A stretch of DNA of 64,000 bases from CAWAVN01 sp963844315 (GTDB lineage Bacteria > Planctomycetota > Planctomycetia > Planctomycetales > Planctomycetaceae), in assembly GCA_963844315.1 (NCBI GenBank), contig CAWJOC010000020.1:1-64000 (forward strand), given 5' to 3'. Both the position numbers and the translations under genes were made by a program. The notes below the pieces were generated by a model. That model worked only from the letters and a program-made list of their open reading frames with translations, searched no databases and was not told the origin of the DNA. Of the stretch, positions 17,708 through 28,747 are shown piece after piece; position 1 is the stretch's first letter, and every line of letters begins with the position of its first letter.

Positions 17708-19828
17708 TTATTTCGAAGTGGCTGGCTCCTGGCCTATCGCAATGGCCATCGGTGTGCGTCTCATCTGAAAGTTCCGCACTTGAAAGACCAGTTGCCGGGC
17801 GTCTAACGGAGCCACGATGGGCGGGGCCGTCGTCGAGAAGGAGAAAGCGTGACTGCCAGGGGGAAGTGTGAGAGTCCTTGAAACAAGCGTTCCAGAGGGA
17901 GAAGCCGCGATCTCCGCTTCGAAATATGGGCTTTGGATCGAGATTGTCACATCTTCCGTTCGGGCGGACATCAAGTCAAATTGAATATCCACGGACTTCG
18001 ATTCGGTGGTGGGATTGTCGATGACGAGAACGCCTTGGGATGCACACCAACGCCATTTCGTGACGCCATCGCTTTCCAATCCGTAAAAGCCGTTGCACCA
18101 GATCAGCGCGGGATTGGTGAAGTGGTCACGCAGTGCAATGTCTTCCGCTCGATCGTAAATCAACACGCGCCGGGTGCCGTCGGTCTCATCCAGAGGCAGG
18201 TCTGCCGCCGGTTCCCCAAAATGAGCGACCACTTGGGCCTTTGTGTAAGGCTCCATCGGTGAAATGACCACGAATTCGGGCTGGGGAGCGGGGTTATGAT
18301 CGTCAAACGGGCCAAACACCCAGGTGCGGTTATTCATCCAATCGATGTATTTCATCTCCGGGTCGACCGCAAAAACTCTGAGGCCATTTTTGGCAAACAT
18401 GTTGACGTCGCGCGCCGTCCAATAGTACGCCAGACCGTGACGCAAGCCTCGTTCGCTCGCGATTTGCTCAAGCTTTTGGACATAAGCGGGAACGTAGTTG
18501 TGCAAGGGATGCGGACCAAATCCCATGCGGACATTTGCCGCAAGAAGCAGGGTGACCGTGCCCATTCCAAGCCTCATGGCAACCTTTCCCGAAAGGGTTT
18601 GTGCAATTCGAGATTGGAACGAATCGGGAATCAATACGGGCCAGAAGAGCCAAGGGGCATAGAGGAAAGGGTGCAAATATCGAGAGATGTGTGCATAGCC
18701 TTCACCCAACAAAAAATAGTTTCCGCCCACAATCAGAGAACTAATCGCCGCCGGACCGGAAAGAGAAAGACCGAGGATTAAAAGCACTTTTCGCCGATCC
18801 GCGATCGGCACATCGTTGGCAAGAAAGCCTCTGCGCCGATGGTCGCGCAGCCAAGCCGCAATCCATAGCCAGGACAATACGATCCATCCCACGGCGAGCA
18901 GAGTGAATGGTTGAAACATGGCGATATCGGCGACAAGCCCTTTGAAGAAGATGCTCGCGCATTTTGCCATGATTTCGATGGAAATCGTGCTGTACCCACG
19001 CACGGCGTTCACGCGCAGCGTCAGATGGCATATGTAATGTCCCAGGATTGGAGCCGCCCAGATTATTCCAGCAACAATTGCAAATCGGCGAACGGAAACG
19101 AGCTTTACCATCAATCCAAAAACCAGAGCCGCCGTGAGTGGAGCGGACACGAAGGCAATCGTCATCACATCACTGAACCCAGCACACAGGCTGGCGGCAA
19201 GAAAGAAACAGAGCAGGGCAGGCCGACGATGACCATCATCCACAGCCAGATGAATTCCCATTCCCATGAGGAGCAGAGCGAGGGCAAACGTCCCGGTGTG
19301 ATACGCCGGCAAAAATAAGAATCGCAATTGCGAACTCGTTCCTCCCCACGCAATCCCCACGGCAATCAACGCCGCCGCAGCGGTCATCAACACGGTTGTC
19401 AAATTCGAATGACGACTTGAAATCCGGGCCGAGTACATGGCCGAAACAACGACGAGCAAAAACAGCAGCACTCCGGTGATGAACATTCCCAAGGCGGCCT
19501 CGGAGGTCAACAGCCGACTTATCCCCGCGCACACAAAGTCCGGAACGATGAAGGGAGCCGGAGGCAACAGCCACCCGCTCAGCGAGTTTTCTTCAACGAA
19601 AACATCGTCAATGAGATGCAGAGGATAGAGAGCATCCCCATTGAACCACCCCGAGTCCCCGCCAAACTTTTCTTTAACTAGCTCTTCCTCATGACTCAGG
19701 GAAAGAAAGATCAGGCTGATAGACAAGCCTAGAACCGCAAAGGCCAAAAGAGCCAGAGGAATCGCCGGAATTCCTTGAGAACTCCGAATTGATGGATGCA
19801 ACGAATTCGATCTTGAAAATGACTGCAT
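17708..19828 (-). CDS. Polytopic membrane protein, possible GT-C-like
   Basis: A 706-residue inner-membrane protein with about ten to eleven predicted membrane segments in its first 430 residues, for example IPLALLAFAVLGLSISLIFL, AALGMFITGVLLFLLVVVSA and FALALLLMGMGIHLAV. A soluble C-terminal half follows (RDVNMFAKNGLRVFAVDPEM to the end) with beta-rich sequence. An acidic loop after the first helix (GDSGWFNGDALYPLHLIDDV) is in the position of the acidic motif of GT-C glycosyltransferases, but I do not see a defined family signature. No close operon partner: 250 bp separates it from lpd upstream. Function not assigned. Confidence 0.7.
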   Translation of the reverse strand: MQSFSRSNSLHPSIRSSQGIPAIPLALLAFAVLGLSISLIFLSLSHEEELVKEKFGGDSGWFNGDALYPLHLIDDVFVEENSLSGWLLPPAPFIVPDFVCAGISRLLTSEAALGMFITGVLLFLLVVVSAMYSARISSRHSNLTTVLMTAAAALIAVGIAWGGTSSQLRFLFLPAYHTGTFALALLLMGMGIHLAVDDGHRRPALLCFFLAASLCAGFSDVMTIAFVSAPLTAALVFGLMVKLVSVRRFAIVAGIIWAAPILGHYICHLTLRVNAVRGYSTISIEIMAKCASIFFKGLVADIAMFQPFTLLAVGWIVLSWLWIAAWLRDHRRRGFLANDVPIADRRKVLLILGLSLSGPAAISSLIVGGNYFLLGEGYAHISRYLHPFLYAPWLFWPVLIPDSFQSRIAQTLSGKVAMRLGMGTVTLLLAANVRMGFGPHPLHNYVPAYVQKLEQIASERGLRHGLAYYWTARDVNMFAKNGLRVFAVDPEMKYIDWMNNRTWVFGPFDDHNPAPQPEFVVISPMEPYTKAQVVAHFGEPAADLPLDETDGTRRVLIYDRAEDIALRDHFTNPALIWCNGFYGLESDGVTKWRWCASQGVLVIDNPTTESKSVDIQFDLMSARTEDVTISIQSPYFEAEIAASPSGTLVSRTLTLPPGSHAFSFSTTAPPIVAPLDARQLVFQVRNFQMRRTPMAIAIGQEPATSK

Positions 19829-20077
19829 TGAGATCCGTATCCGTCCGTGCGATTTGGAAGACTAGAATCCTCAAGGCCCCCATCCTGTTGCCACGCTTGC
19901 TTGATACGGGCGTCAACCAGAAGGCCGGCGGAGAATAGGAAATCCTCCAATTGATGGCCAGATCAAATCGTTTGGACTTCGAACATTGGGTCCGAACACT
20001 CATTGCCGATTGGTATAAAATGGGTAAAGTGCTCGGACCGGAAAATCCTTGGGAGTTCGTGAACCGGCATGGCTCGC

Positions 20078-21466
20078 CTAGAGATGAATGGCTTGATCGT
20101 GGACGTTGAGAGCGGCTTCCTTCACGATTTCCGCGAGCGTGGGATGCGCGTGCGAACAAAGGGCGATATCTTCGCTGCTGGCAGCAAACGCAATCGCCAC
20201 GGCGGCCTCGGCAATCAAGTCCCCCGCGCGCGTTCCCAAGATGTGAACGCCCAAAACACGGTCGCTGCGGCGATCCGCGAGAATCTTAACGAAGCCCTCT
20301 GTCTCCCCTAAGGCCCGCGCCCGCCCATTCGCGCGGTAGGGAAACCGCCCCGCGCGGTAATCAATGTTATCCTGCTTGAGTTGTTCTTCCGTTTTTCCAA
20401 CGGCGGCGATTTCGGGATGTGTGTAAACCACGCTGGGAATTGCGTGGTAATTGATGTGCCCATACCCCTTGACGATCCATTCCACGCAGGCGACGCCCTC
20501 TTCTTCCGCTTTATGGGCCAGGAGTGGTCCGCCAATCACGTCGCCAATGGCATATACGTTCTTCACGGAGGTTTGAAACGTCTCATCCACCGGAATAAAT
20601 CCTTTGTCATCTGTTCTGACACCGACCTCTTCCAATCCTAGTCTTTCCGTGTTCGGCGCGCGGCCCGTCGCCACTAAGACCCGGTCGCATTCCAGCGGTT
20701 CGGCATTCTCGCATTCCACGCGGCAGGTTTGGCCCTTCACGCTCGCGCCAGTCACCCGGCTGCCGAGCCGGAATTCCAAACCTTGCTTGCGGAAAATCTT
20801 TTGAGCTTCCTGGGCGATCTCGGCATCGGTGCCGGGCAGTATGCGATCCAGGTATTCGAGCACCGTGACTTTTGAGCCAAGCCGATTCCAGACCGTGCCC
20901 ATTTCCAAGCCGATATAACCCGCACCAATCACCACCAGATGCTTAGGAACTTCGTCATAACTCAGGGCTTCGGTGCTTGTTCCAATGCGTTCACCATCGG
21001 GTGCGATGCCTGGGAGCAAAGCGGGCTTACTGCCCGTGGCAATGAGAATATGCTTGCCCCCCAGTTCCGTGGACTTGCCGTTTTCTGATTGGACGAGGAC
21101 TCGCTGCCCTTGGCTTAGCCTTCCCGTGCCTTGAATGTGCTCAATCCCGTTTTGGCGGAATAGGCCCGCGACTCCTTTGGTGAGAGCCTCCACCACACCA
21201 TCTTTGCGCTTGAGCATCTTTGCCAAGTTGAGCCGCACGCCTTCGATTTCTATGCCATGCTCTTTGAGCGTCTCGTTCGTTTGAAGGAACCGCTCGCTGG
21301 ATTCCAAGAGCGCCTTGCTGGGAATGCACCCGACGCGGAGACAAGTGCCGCCCAACTCCGGATTCTTGTCCACGCATGCGACCTTTAGGCCCAATTGCGC
21401 GGCGCGAATCGCCGCGACATAGCCCCCCGGTCCCGCTCCGATCACGATCAGATCATACTCTTTCAT
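20078..21466 (-). CDS. lpdA: Dihydrolipoyl dehydrogenase (E3)
   Basis: The 462-residue flavoprotein that reoxidises dihydrolipoyl groups of 2-oxo acid dehydrogenase complexes with NAD. It begins with the FAD-binding motif VIGAGPGGYVAAIRAAQLG, then the redox-active disulfide GGTCLRVGCIPSKALL, the NAD-binding motif VIGAGYIGLEMGTVWNRLG, and the second FAD motif NVYAIGDVIGGPLLAHKAEE. The C-terminal interface carries the catalytic His-Glu pair in CSHAHPTLAEIVKEAAL. Length fits the family. It starts 14 bp after the E2 gene, so sucA-sucB-lpd form one operon. Confidence 0.96.
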   Translation of the reverse strand: MKEYDLIVIGAGPGGYVAAIRAAQLGLKVACVDKNPELGGTCLRVGCIPSKALLESSERFLQTNETLKEHGIEIEGVRLNLAKMLKRKDGVVEALTKGVAGLFRQNGIEHIQGTGRLSQGQRVLVQSENGKSTELGGKHILIATGSKPALLPGIAPDGERIGTSTEALSYDEVPKHLVVIGAGYIGLEMGTVWNRLGSKVTVLEYLDRILPGTDAEIAQEAQKIFRKQGLEFRLGSRVTGASVKGQTCRVECENAEPLECDRVLVATGRAPNTERLGLEEVGVRTDDKGFIPVDETFQTSVKNVYAIGDVIGGPLLAHKAEEEGVACVEWIVKGYGHINYHAIPSVVYTHPEIAAVGKTEEQLKQDNIDYRAGRFPYRANGRARALGETEGFVKILADRRSDRVLGVHILGTRAGDLIAEAAVAIAFAASSEDIALCSHAHPTLAEIVKEAALNVHDQAIHL

Positions 21467-21480
21467 GGCCGCTTTTCCGA

Positions 21481-22731
21481 TTAGATTTCGATCAGCAGCC
21501 GCGAAGGTTGTTCCACGACTTCCTTGATCCGCCGGAGAAACGTGACGGCTTCCCGGCCATCGACAATTCGGTGGTCGTAGGTCAGCGCGACGTACATCAT
21601 GGGCCGGATCACGATTTCGCCGCTTTTGGCGACGGGGCGGTCTTGGATGGCGTGCATCCCTAGCACCCCGCTTTGCGGCGGGTTGACAATGGGCGTCGAA
21701 AGCAGAGAGCCGTAAATGCCTCCGTTGCTGATTGTGAAAGTTCCCCCGCTGAGTTCATCCACTTTCAGTTCGTTTTTCCCGGCCCGGCGGGAATAGTCGT
21801 CGATGGCGAGTTCAATCTCGGCAAAACTTTTGAGGTGCGCATCCCTGAGCACGGGAACGATCAAACCCTTCTCACTGCCAATCGCAATCCCGATGTCGTA
21901 GTAATTGCGGTAAATGATGTTGTCCTCGCGTATCTCTGCATTGAGTTGCGGAACGCGCTTCAAAGCATCAACAGCCGCCTTGATGAAAAACGACATGAAC
22001 CCCAATTTCACTCCATGCTCCTTTTGAAACGCATCCCGATGCTGCTCGCGGAGTTCCTTGACGGCGGACATGTCGATCTCATTGAATGTGGTCAACAGAG
22101 CCGCGTTGTGTTGGGCTTCCACCAATCGCGTGGCAATCCTCCGGCGGATGGGGCTTAAAGGGACGGCGTCTTCCTCGCGATCCGTGCCCGTCTTGGCTTG
22201 GGAATCTTTCTTTGGGGAGGGTTTGGTTTCCGTCGGCTTAGAAGATTCCACGTGCCGTTGGACATCTTCCTTGAGCAACCGCCCGCCCGGCCCCCTGGCT
22301 TCAATCTCTTCAGCCTTTAGCCCTTGCTCCTGGAGCAATTTCGCCGCCGCCGGCATGACTCGCGCTTCGGATTCCTTGGCTTGGGCAGGCTCTTTCTTTT
22401 CCGCCGACCGCTCTCGTTCCGGCGGCTGGTTTTCGGTTGTTGGCTTCTCCGATTTTTTCGGTGCGGACTTCGAACCGGGCTTTTTACCATCACCAGGATC
22501 GAGTTGGCCGATGACTTCACCCACGTTGGCTTGGTCGCCCGAATGTTTCAGGATTTTGGAAAGCACTCCCGCCTTTGGAGCGGGCAGATCGAAGGTGGCT
22601 TTCTCGCTTTCCAGTTCGACCAGGGCTTCGCCTTCTTCGACCGGGTCGCCCTCGGATTTCAGCCATTCGCCGATATAGACTTCCGTCACGGATTCCCCAA
22701 CTTCGGGCACTTTCAATTCAATGCTCATCAC
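21481..22731 (-). CDS. sucB: 2-oxoglutarate dehydrogenase E2, dihydrolipoyl succinyltransferase
   Basis: The 416-residue acyltransferase core of the 2-oxoglutarate dehydrogenase complex. Residues 1-80 form one lipoyl domain with the lipoylated lysine in ELESEKATFDLPAP. A Pro/Lys/Glu-rich linker follows, then the E1/E3-binding domain MPAAAKLLQEQGLKAEEI to ARGPGGRLLKEDVQ. A second linker leads to the catalytic domain, which ends with the active site YDHRIVDGREAVTFLRRIKE (His and Asp). The succinyl rather than acetyl specificity is inferred from its place after sucA. ATG ATG at the start leaves a one-codon ambiguity. Confidence 0.95.
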   Translation of the reverse strand: MMSIELKVPEVGESVTEVYIGEWLKSEGDPVEEGEALVELESEKATFDLPAPKAGVLSKILKHSGDQANVGEVIGQLDPGDGKKPGSKSAPKKSEKPTTENQPPERERSAEKKEPAQAKESEARVMPAAAKLLQEQGLKAEEIEARGPGGRLLKEDVQRHVESSKPTETKPSPKKDSQAKTGTDREEDAVPLSPIRRRIATRLVEAQHNAALLTTFNEIDMSAVKELREQHRDAFQKEHGVKLGFMSFFIKAAVDALKRVPQLNAEIREDNIIYRNYYDIGIAIGSEKGLIVPVLRDAHLKSFAEIELAIDDYSRRAGKNELKVDELSGGTFTISNGGIYGSLLSTPIVNPPQSGVLGMHAIQDRPVAKSGEIVIRPMMYVALTYDHRIVDGREAVTFLRRIKEVVEQPSRLLIEI

Positions 22732-22805
22732 TGGCAGCCGATCTAATCATGGTGGGAAAGAGTGTTCGCGGGTGGCGGATTCTTGGGATGGCCGATTGCG
22801 GGCGG

Positions 22806-25630
22806 CTATTTCTCAAAGGCGCGGCCCAGTAAACGGTCTTGCTCGAGTTTGTGGCTGGTTTTGGAACCCGTCGCCGGGCTGGCAGATTCAGGCCGCGTGA
22901 TGCCGGCGAACGGAAACCGCTCAAATAGCCGCTGGCCAAGCCGCAATTTCAAAAACCACCACGCCCCCATGTTGGCGGGTTCCTCTTGCACCCAAAAGAC
23001 TGGAGTGTCATTAGGGATCTCAGCCAGGGCCGCTTGAAGTTCCTGTTCCGCCAAGGGATATAATTGCTCGATTCGCAAGATGGCCACATCGCTTCGCCCC
23101 TCTTCCTCTCGACGGCTCTTGAGTTCGTAATAAAGTTTTCCGCTGCAAAGCAAGACACGGCGAATTGGGTCTGCCTTTGCCGGGTGATGATCCGCAATCA
23201 CGCGGCGGAATCGTCCGCTGGAGAGTTCCTCCAAAGACGAAATCGCTTCCGCATGCCGCAACAGACTTTTGGGCGTGAACACGATCAAGGGTTTTCGCCA
23301 TCGCCTGAGTACCTGCCGCCTCAGCACATGGAAAAACTGAGCGGGCGTGGTGGGAACGACGATTTGCACGTTGTCCTCGGCGGCGAGCATCAGCATGCGT
23401 TCCAGCCTGGCGCTGGAATGTTCCGGGCCTTGCCCCTCAAAGCCGTGGGGCAATAAGAGCGTCAGCCCGCTCAATCGATTCCATTTGTCCTCGGCGCTCA
23501 TCAGGAATTGGTCGATGATCACTTGGGCCGCATTGATGAAGTCTCCAAATTGCGCCTCCCAAAGCACCAAACCGTCCGGCCAATCCAGGCTGTAGCCGTA
23601 CTCAAACCCCAATACCCCCGCTTCGGAGAGTGGACTATTATGGATTTCCACCGGGGCCTGATCGTCCGACAAATGCTGAAGCGGAACATAAGTCCGGCCA
23701 TTTTTCGCATCGTGCAGCACGGCATGGCGATGGCTGAACGTCCCGCGCTCTGAATCCTGCCCGCTGAATCGTACGCGAAAGCCTTCTGTGGCCAGCGACG
23801 CATACGCGAGCGATTCGGCGGCGGACCAATCGAGAGGTTCCTCGCCTTGGGCCATTTTTCGCCTGCGCTCCAACCCGCGTTCGATTTTTCGGTGCGGATG
23901 AAAATCGTCGGGAAAGCGGGTTTGCTGATCCAACAGCATCGAAAGCCGGTCCCGGTCCACCCCGGTCTCCACGTCGGCAATGTCCCGTTCCTTTCCGCCC
24001 TGGTAGCCCTGCCAGATGCCCCCCAGCGTTGCGGCTTGGTATTTGTAGTCTTCACTCCGGGCGTATTTGAGTTCGTTGTCGAAGTGCTCCTGACGTTCGC
24101 GAATGATCCGATTGACCTCGTCCTGAGAAATGCTCCCCAAGGCCGTCAATTGTTTGCAATAGCTCTCTTGAACGGATTCCCGCCGCCGGATGGCCTGGTA
24201 CAAAAGCGGCTGGGTAAAAGCCGGCTCATCGGCTTCGTTATGGCCGTGCAAGCGATAGCAGTACATGTCGATCACTACGTCCCTTGCGTACTGGCGGCGG
24301 AAATCCATCGCGAGCCGCACCACTTGGGCGACCGCTTCGGGGTCTTCTCCGTTGACGTGGAAGATCGGGATTTGCAGCATCTTGGCCACATCGGTGGCAT
24401 AGATGCTCGAGCGGGCTTCGTCCGTTCCGGTCGTAAAGCCGATTTGATTGTTGACCACCACATGAATCGCGCCGCCGACCTGGTAGGCTTTCAATTCGCT
24501 GAGATTCAGCGTTTCCTGCACGATGCCCTCGCCCGCAAAGGCGGCATCGCCGTGGATCAACAGCAAGAGTCCGCGCTTCCGGTCGGTATCGCCGTAGCGG
24601 TCTTGCTTGGCCCGCAAGCGGCCCATCGCGACGGGGTTTACAAATTCCAAATGGCTGGGATTAAAGCACAGCGAAATGTGCAGTTTCTTTCCGGTGCTGG
24701 TCGTCCAGTCGGTGCTGTAACCCAGGTGATACTTTACATCCCCCCGCCCCAGGTAAAATTCGGGATCGCGATCCTCGAATTCCCGAAAGATCTGCCGGGC
24801 CGATTTTCCCATGATGTTCGACAAGACGTTCAACCGCCCGCGATGGGCCATCCCCATCACGATTTCGACGATGCCCTGTTCGCCCGCCTGCTCGATGGTC
24901 ATGTCGAGCAGCGGCATCAGGCTCTCGGCCCCTTCGAGCGAAAAACTCTTGGCCCCAACGTATTTGCTCTGAATGTATTCCTCGAACGCGACCGCGTCGG
25001 TCAGCATTCGCAAGATGCGAAATTGCTCCTTCCGGCTGAGCTCGATCCGGTTTTGCGATTGCTCCATGCGGGATTGCAGCCACTGCCGGACTTCCAAGTC
25101 GTCAATGTGCATGAACTGCACGCCGATCCGGGCGGCAATATGTGTTCTGCAGACGTTCCAGAATCTCGCGAAAGGTGAGTATCTCCTCGCCGTCCGCGGT
25201 GGCGATGGCGAAGGAGCGGTCGTAGTCGGCCTCGCGAAATCCATAATAGGCGGGATCGAGTTCCGGCGGATGCGGATGAGGTTGCCGGAGCGGATCCAGA
25301 TCCGCCATGATGTGCCCGCGAACCCGGTAGTTGCGGATCAACTGGCCCACCCGTTCCTGAAGCACGGCGATGTGTAGATCGCCATTTTGTGCCGCGCCGA
25401 CTCCATCGGGTGAGGGAATAGGCACGCCGGCGCGTTCAAATTGGGGCGGGTTTCGGCCATTTGGGAACAGGATGCTGGCCGTTCGAACTCGACTCAAAAT
25501 ATACTCTCCAGTCCGATGAGACCGACGCGGGATCCTGCATGTAATCCCGATAGAGGCGTTCGACAAAATCAAGACTCAGGCTGTCGATGCCAGGGAATCC
25601 GTCTTGTTGCGTTGATGGGGAAGAACTCAT
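22806..25630 (-). CDS. sucA: 2-oxoglutarate dehydrogenase E1 (two frameshifts)
   Basis: Thiamine diphosphate-dependent E1 of the 2-oxoglutarate dehydrogenase complex, about 940 residues. I place the start at ATG 25630 (MSSSPSTQQDGFPG), which gives the usual N-terminal segment LDFVERLYRDYMQDPASVSS. Two indels break it: near 25450, where the frame passes to QFERAGVPIP, and near 25140, where LQNTYCR passes to IGVQFMHIDD. The rest (22806 to about 25140) is intact, with GMAHRGRLNVLSNIMGK, VNNQIGFTTGTDEARSSIYA, YRLHGHNEADEPAFTQP and the C-terminal CSGKLYYELKSRREEE. An essential TCA-cycle gene being broken twice argues for sequence error. First gene of the operon. Confidence 0.9.
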
Positions 25631-25978
25631 AGCTCGTGTTTTACAATCATGCCCTTCCAGGTCAAAGGTATGTTTCATCAGCGTTGAGTTTGTTCGCGAA
25701 CGACAAGAAATCGAAAGAAACTTGTAGCCCATGTGCCCGGCTTGGTATTAAGGGCAAACTTCACGTCGAGAAAAGTATTTTGGACTCACATCAGTATGGG
25801 AACTGAGGGAAGGGAAGCGTATCCGGTTGAGTCTGGATTTCCCTCCGTTAAAGTCCGCATAACGAATAGGGAATTTTTGTAGCGTTTCGCCAACCTCAAA
25901 TGAACGTCACCGATAGTGTATTGAACGAACGAGTTTCTGACGGACGATTGTTGGACAGAATGCGTCGGATCTCGATGT
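25631..25978. other. Region upstream of sucA
   Basis: 348 bp between the end of the metallohydrolase gene and the sucA start, both on the minus strand. The apparent extension of the metallohydrolase frame through here is an artefact of its frameshift. The sucA promoter should be here, but I see no convincing promoter element, riboswitch or terminator. Confidence 0.4.
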
Positions 25979-28457
25979 CTAGGATGACTTCTTCGAGGAA
26001 GATTCCTTCGCAATTTGTTCATACAGTTTGATGGCCCGCTCGTATGTTTCCTGGGCGGCGGGCCGTTCCGGTTCCGCGATCCAGCGTTGCCGGTTTTTCC
26101 AAAGCAGCTTGATTGTCTCCGCGCACCACCGGGCACTTTCCGCCGAGGCCCGGATGGGTTTTTGATCGATGAGGACATTGACGGGATTGGTATGCAGTTG
26201 AGGAAAATGACGGACGCAATCCAACTGCTTTGATCCACGGAGATCTGAAACTCAACTTCGTGAATCTGGCCATCGGCAGGGACTTCTTTTTTTGCAACGA
26301 CCTCGCCGTTGCGAACGATTTCGACGAGTCGCGTCCCGCCTTTGACGGTCTTCTCCAAGCGCGGGGCGTGGAGATTCACCGTATCCCCCACAATTCGCGG
26401 ACCTGCGGCTGCGGTGAGTTGCCCATAGGCGACTTCTTCGGGAAGTTCCTCGGCGAAGGCGACTTTGGCTTTGACCGTGACCGGGCCCGGCTTTGTCAGT
26501 TGAACATCGTTTTGCCCCGGTGTTTGCCCATCGACCGAGAATGCCACGGCATGGGCGAAGCCGTCGGAGACGTAAGACCTGCCCTTCGCCAGATTCTCGC
26601 ACCACGCTTGAAAATCCAGCGTTTCAATCTCGCCCATTTGCACGTACACCCGGCCTTGACCCACGCGGCGGCTGCTCATACAAGGGAAATCCGTCTCGCC
26701 GCTCAGTTTCAAAGGAAAGCCGCAATTCATGAGGTGATACCAGGTATTCCATTCGGGAATGCGGGCGGTGTCCATCGCGCTAATGAAATCGCAAACCCCC
26801 TCCGCGGTGCTCACGCAAATCTCCATCGCGCCGGCTCCGTTCATTTCAGGTATGGCGAGATTCGGCAACTGATCCGCCGCCTTATCAAGACTTGCCGTCA
26901 ACTCCCGCTCGGTCAACGTGCCGTTCTTGTCTTCATCAATCGAGCGAAACGAGGCCGGCAATAAGCACGAAGCGGCTTCCGTTGGGTCTAAAACCTGATC
27001 CCGGTTTTGATCGTGGTTTGCAAGGAGCCGCTTGGCTTCCGAAGCCGGATTGACGTGCATCGCCGAATGGGGATAGCCCGTGTAGCCGCCTTGCTCCTTG
27101 CACCACCGCATCACGGGAACGGTCCAAGTGGGCCAGCCTTGCTCTTTGGTCCCGTTGGAGTTGGGGTAAGTCTGATTCTTGAGATTGAGCAAACACACAT
27201 GGCCAAGCGCCGCCGAGCCAAACCCGCTGATCTCCAAGTCGTATTTCAGCAAGGTCAACGGTTCGCTCAAGTTGTCGGCCGTTGGCGAAAAGAATTGCCG
27301 TTGAAACTCGAAACACGGTCCCCACGTCAAAACGCAGCCGACGTTTAGCCCTTCGCCTTTGACTTGCAAAAACATGTCCTCTGGCCTCACGCCCTGAGTT
27401 GGGCTTTGATAGTGCGAGCACCCCGCCCCATGAATGTGATGATCGCCGCAATAAAAACCGAACTTCGCGGGATCAATCCAGCGGTCCAAAACGACGGTGA
27501 TTTTCGCCGGACCATTCGCTGGGATCTCCACATCCTTTCCGAGCACTTTGTATTCGGGGCCTCGGCAGGATTCCAAAGTAAATCGGCCCGGCGGAAGTAA
27601 AACGACGTCTCCATTCTTGCGATAAATCTGCGGCTGAAAGAAGAAGTCGGGAGCCAGCCTTTTGGCCTGTGGCGGATAGATGTGTCCATGCTTGTCGCGA
27701 ATCGTCAAACGAGCCACGGTGGGAGAGCCATCGTGATCTCGGACAATCAGTTGGACCGGAATCGCCGGACGCGCCTCAAACAACACCGGCACTTCCCCGC
27801 GAAAGCCCAGATCCTGCGTTCCCATTCCCACATCGAACTGAATGGTGGCTTCCCGCTTTCCCGCTTCGTGACAATAAATCAAAGCGATGGCATACTCCAC
27901 TTCCAAACCGCTGAGCGTCTCGGTCATCGGCGGCGACTTGAACATCTCGACCTCCAAAAACCGATCCGTGGCCCCTTGCGTGTTTTCGTTATTGTTCAAC
28001 TCTGTCTGGGCCTGCCGCTCGAGGATTTGAAGGCTCGCCCCGGAATACACCGGCCCAGCTTGCGGGCTATGGATCCGCAGTTCCCTGGCAACCGTGCTCT
28101 CATTGAGTACTTTGACGACCACCGGAGTAAACCCTCCTTGCTGAATCACCGCTTTCACCGGGCCGCGCGCCACCCTCACGCGGACTTCCGGATTGAGCGA
28201 GACGATAAACATCACCCGCGGATCAAGCAGCTCCTGCAGCTTTTTCACATCTCGTTGCTTCGCGGCATCCGCTAATGCCTGGCTAGTCTCCCTAGGCAGC
28301 GGAGCGCCAAGAAGTCTAGGGCCTCCTTTAACCGCAAGACGTTCGCCGCCAACGGTTGACCTTCCACGATTGTATTTTGAGGAACGTCCGCCGCCAAAAG
28401 TCTCGAGACCCCAAGCGTGAAAAGCAGCATGCCTAAACTGATGACACGAGACTTCAT
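25979..28457 (-). CDS. CehA/McbA-type PHP metallohydrolase with EF-hands (two frameshifts)
   Basis: A secreted protein of about 825 residues. The N-terminus is in one frame (ATG 28457, signal peptide MKSRVISLGMLLFTLGVSRL); a missing base near 28308 then joins LDFL to GAPLPRETSQAL. The main frame carries the metal-binding start GFYCGDHHIHGAGCSHYQSP of a CehA/McbA-like PHP domain, and YTGYPHSAMHVNP. Inside the domain are two EF-hand loops, DQNRDQVLDPTE and DEDKNGTLTERE. A second break near 26215 hands over to the true C-terminus (QLHTNPVNVLIDQKPIRASA to SSKKSS, stop at 25979). The hydrolase substrate is unknown; calcium binding is inferred from the loop residues. Confidence 0.82.
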
Positions 28458-28747
28458 AGCGGCGATTCCTTTTTCCAGTTCAATACACGGAAAGGCATCA
28501 AAAAGTCGAGGTTGCACTCCGACGAACGGTGACCGTCAGGTCTGTCCTTACATTTCTATCATAACCGTTTTGCATCGGCTTCGCAGGTTTCGACGGCGTT
28601 TAAAGTCTGCCCACTAGACCACGTGATTACGGCATGGGCCACAAGCGGTCAGTCCCGGCCAATTTGCCGGTGGCCTTGAACTTTGGGGAAGAAGCAGGCA
28701 TCGTGGCGGGCAAGTGATTTATGCCTTTCGAAAAAAGGAGCGAGTAG

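Noticed and set aside
25800..25860. Inverted repeat GAGGGAA/TTTCCCTC upstream of sucA
   Set aside because: The stem is only seven to eight bases with a long interrupted loop and no U-run; not distinguishable from chance.
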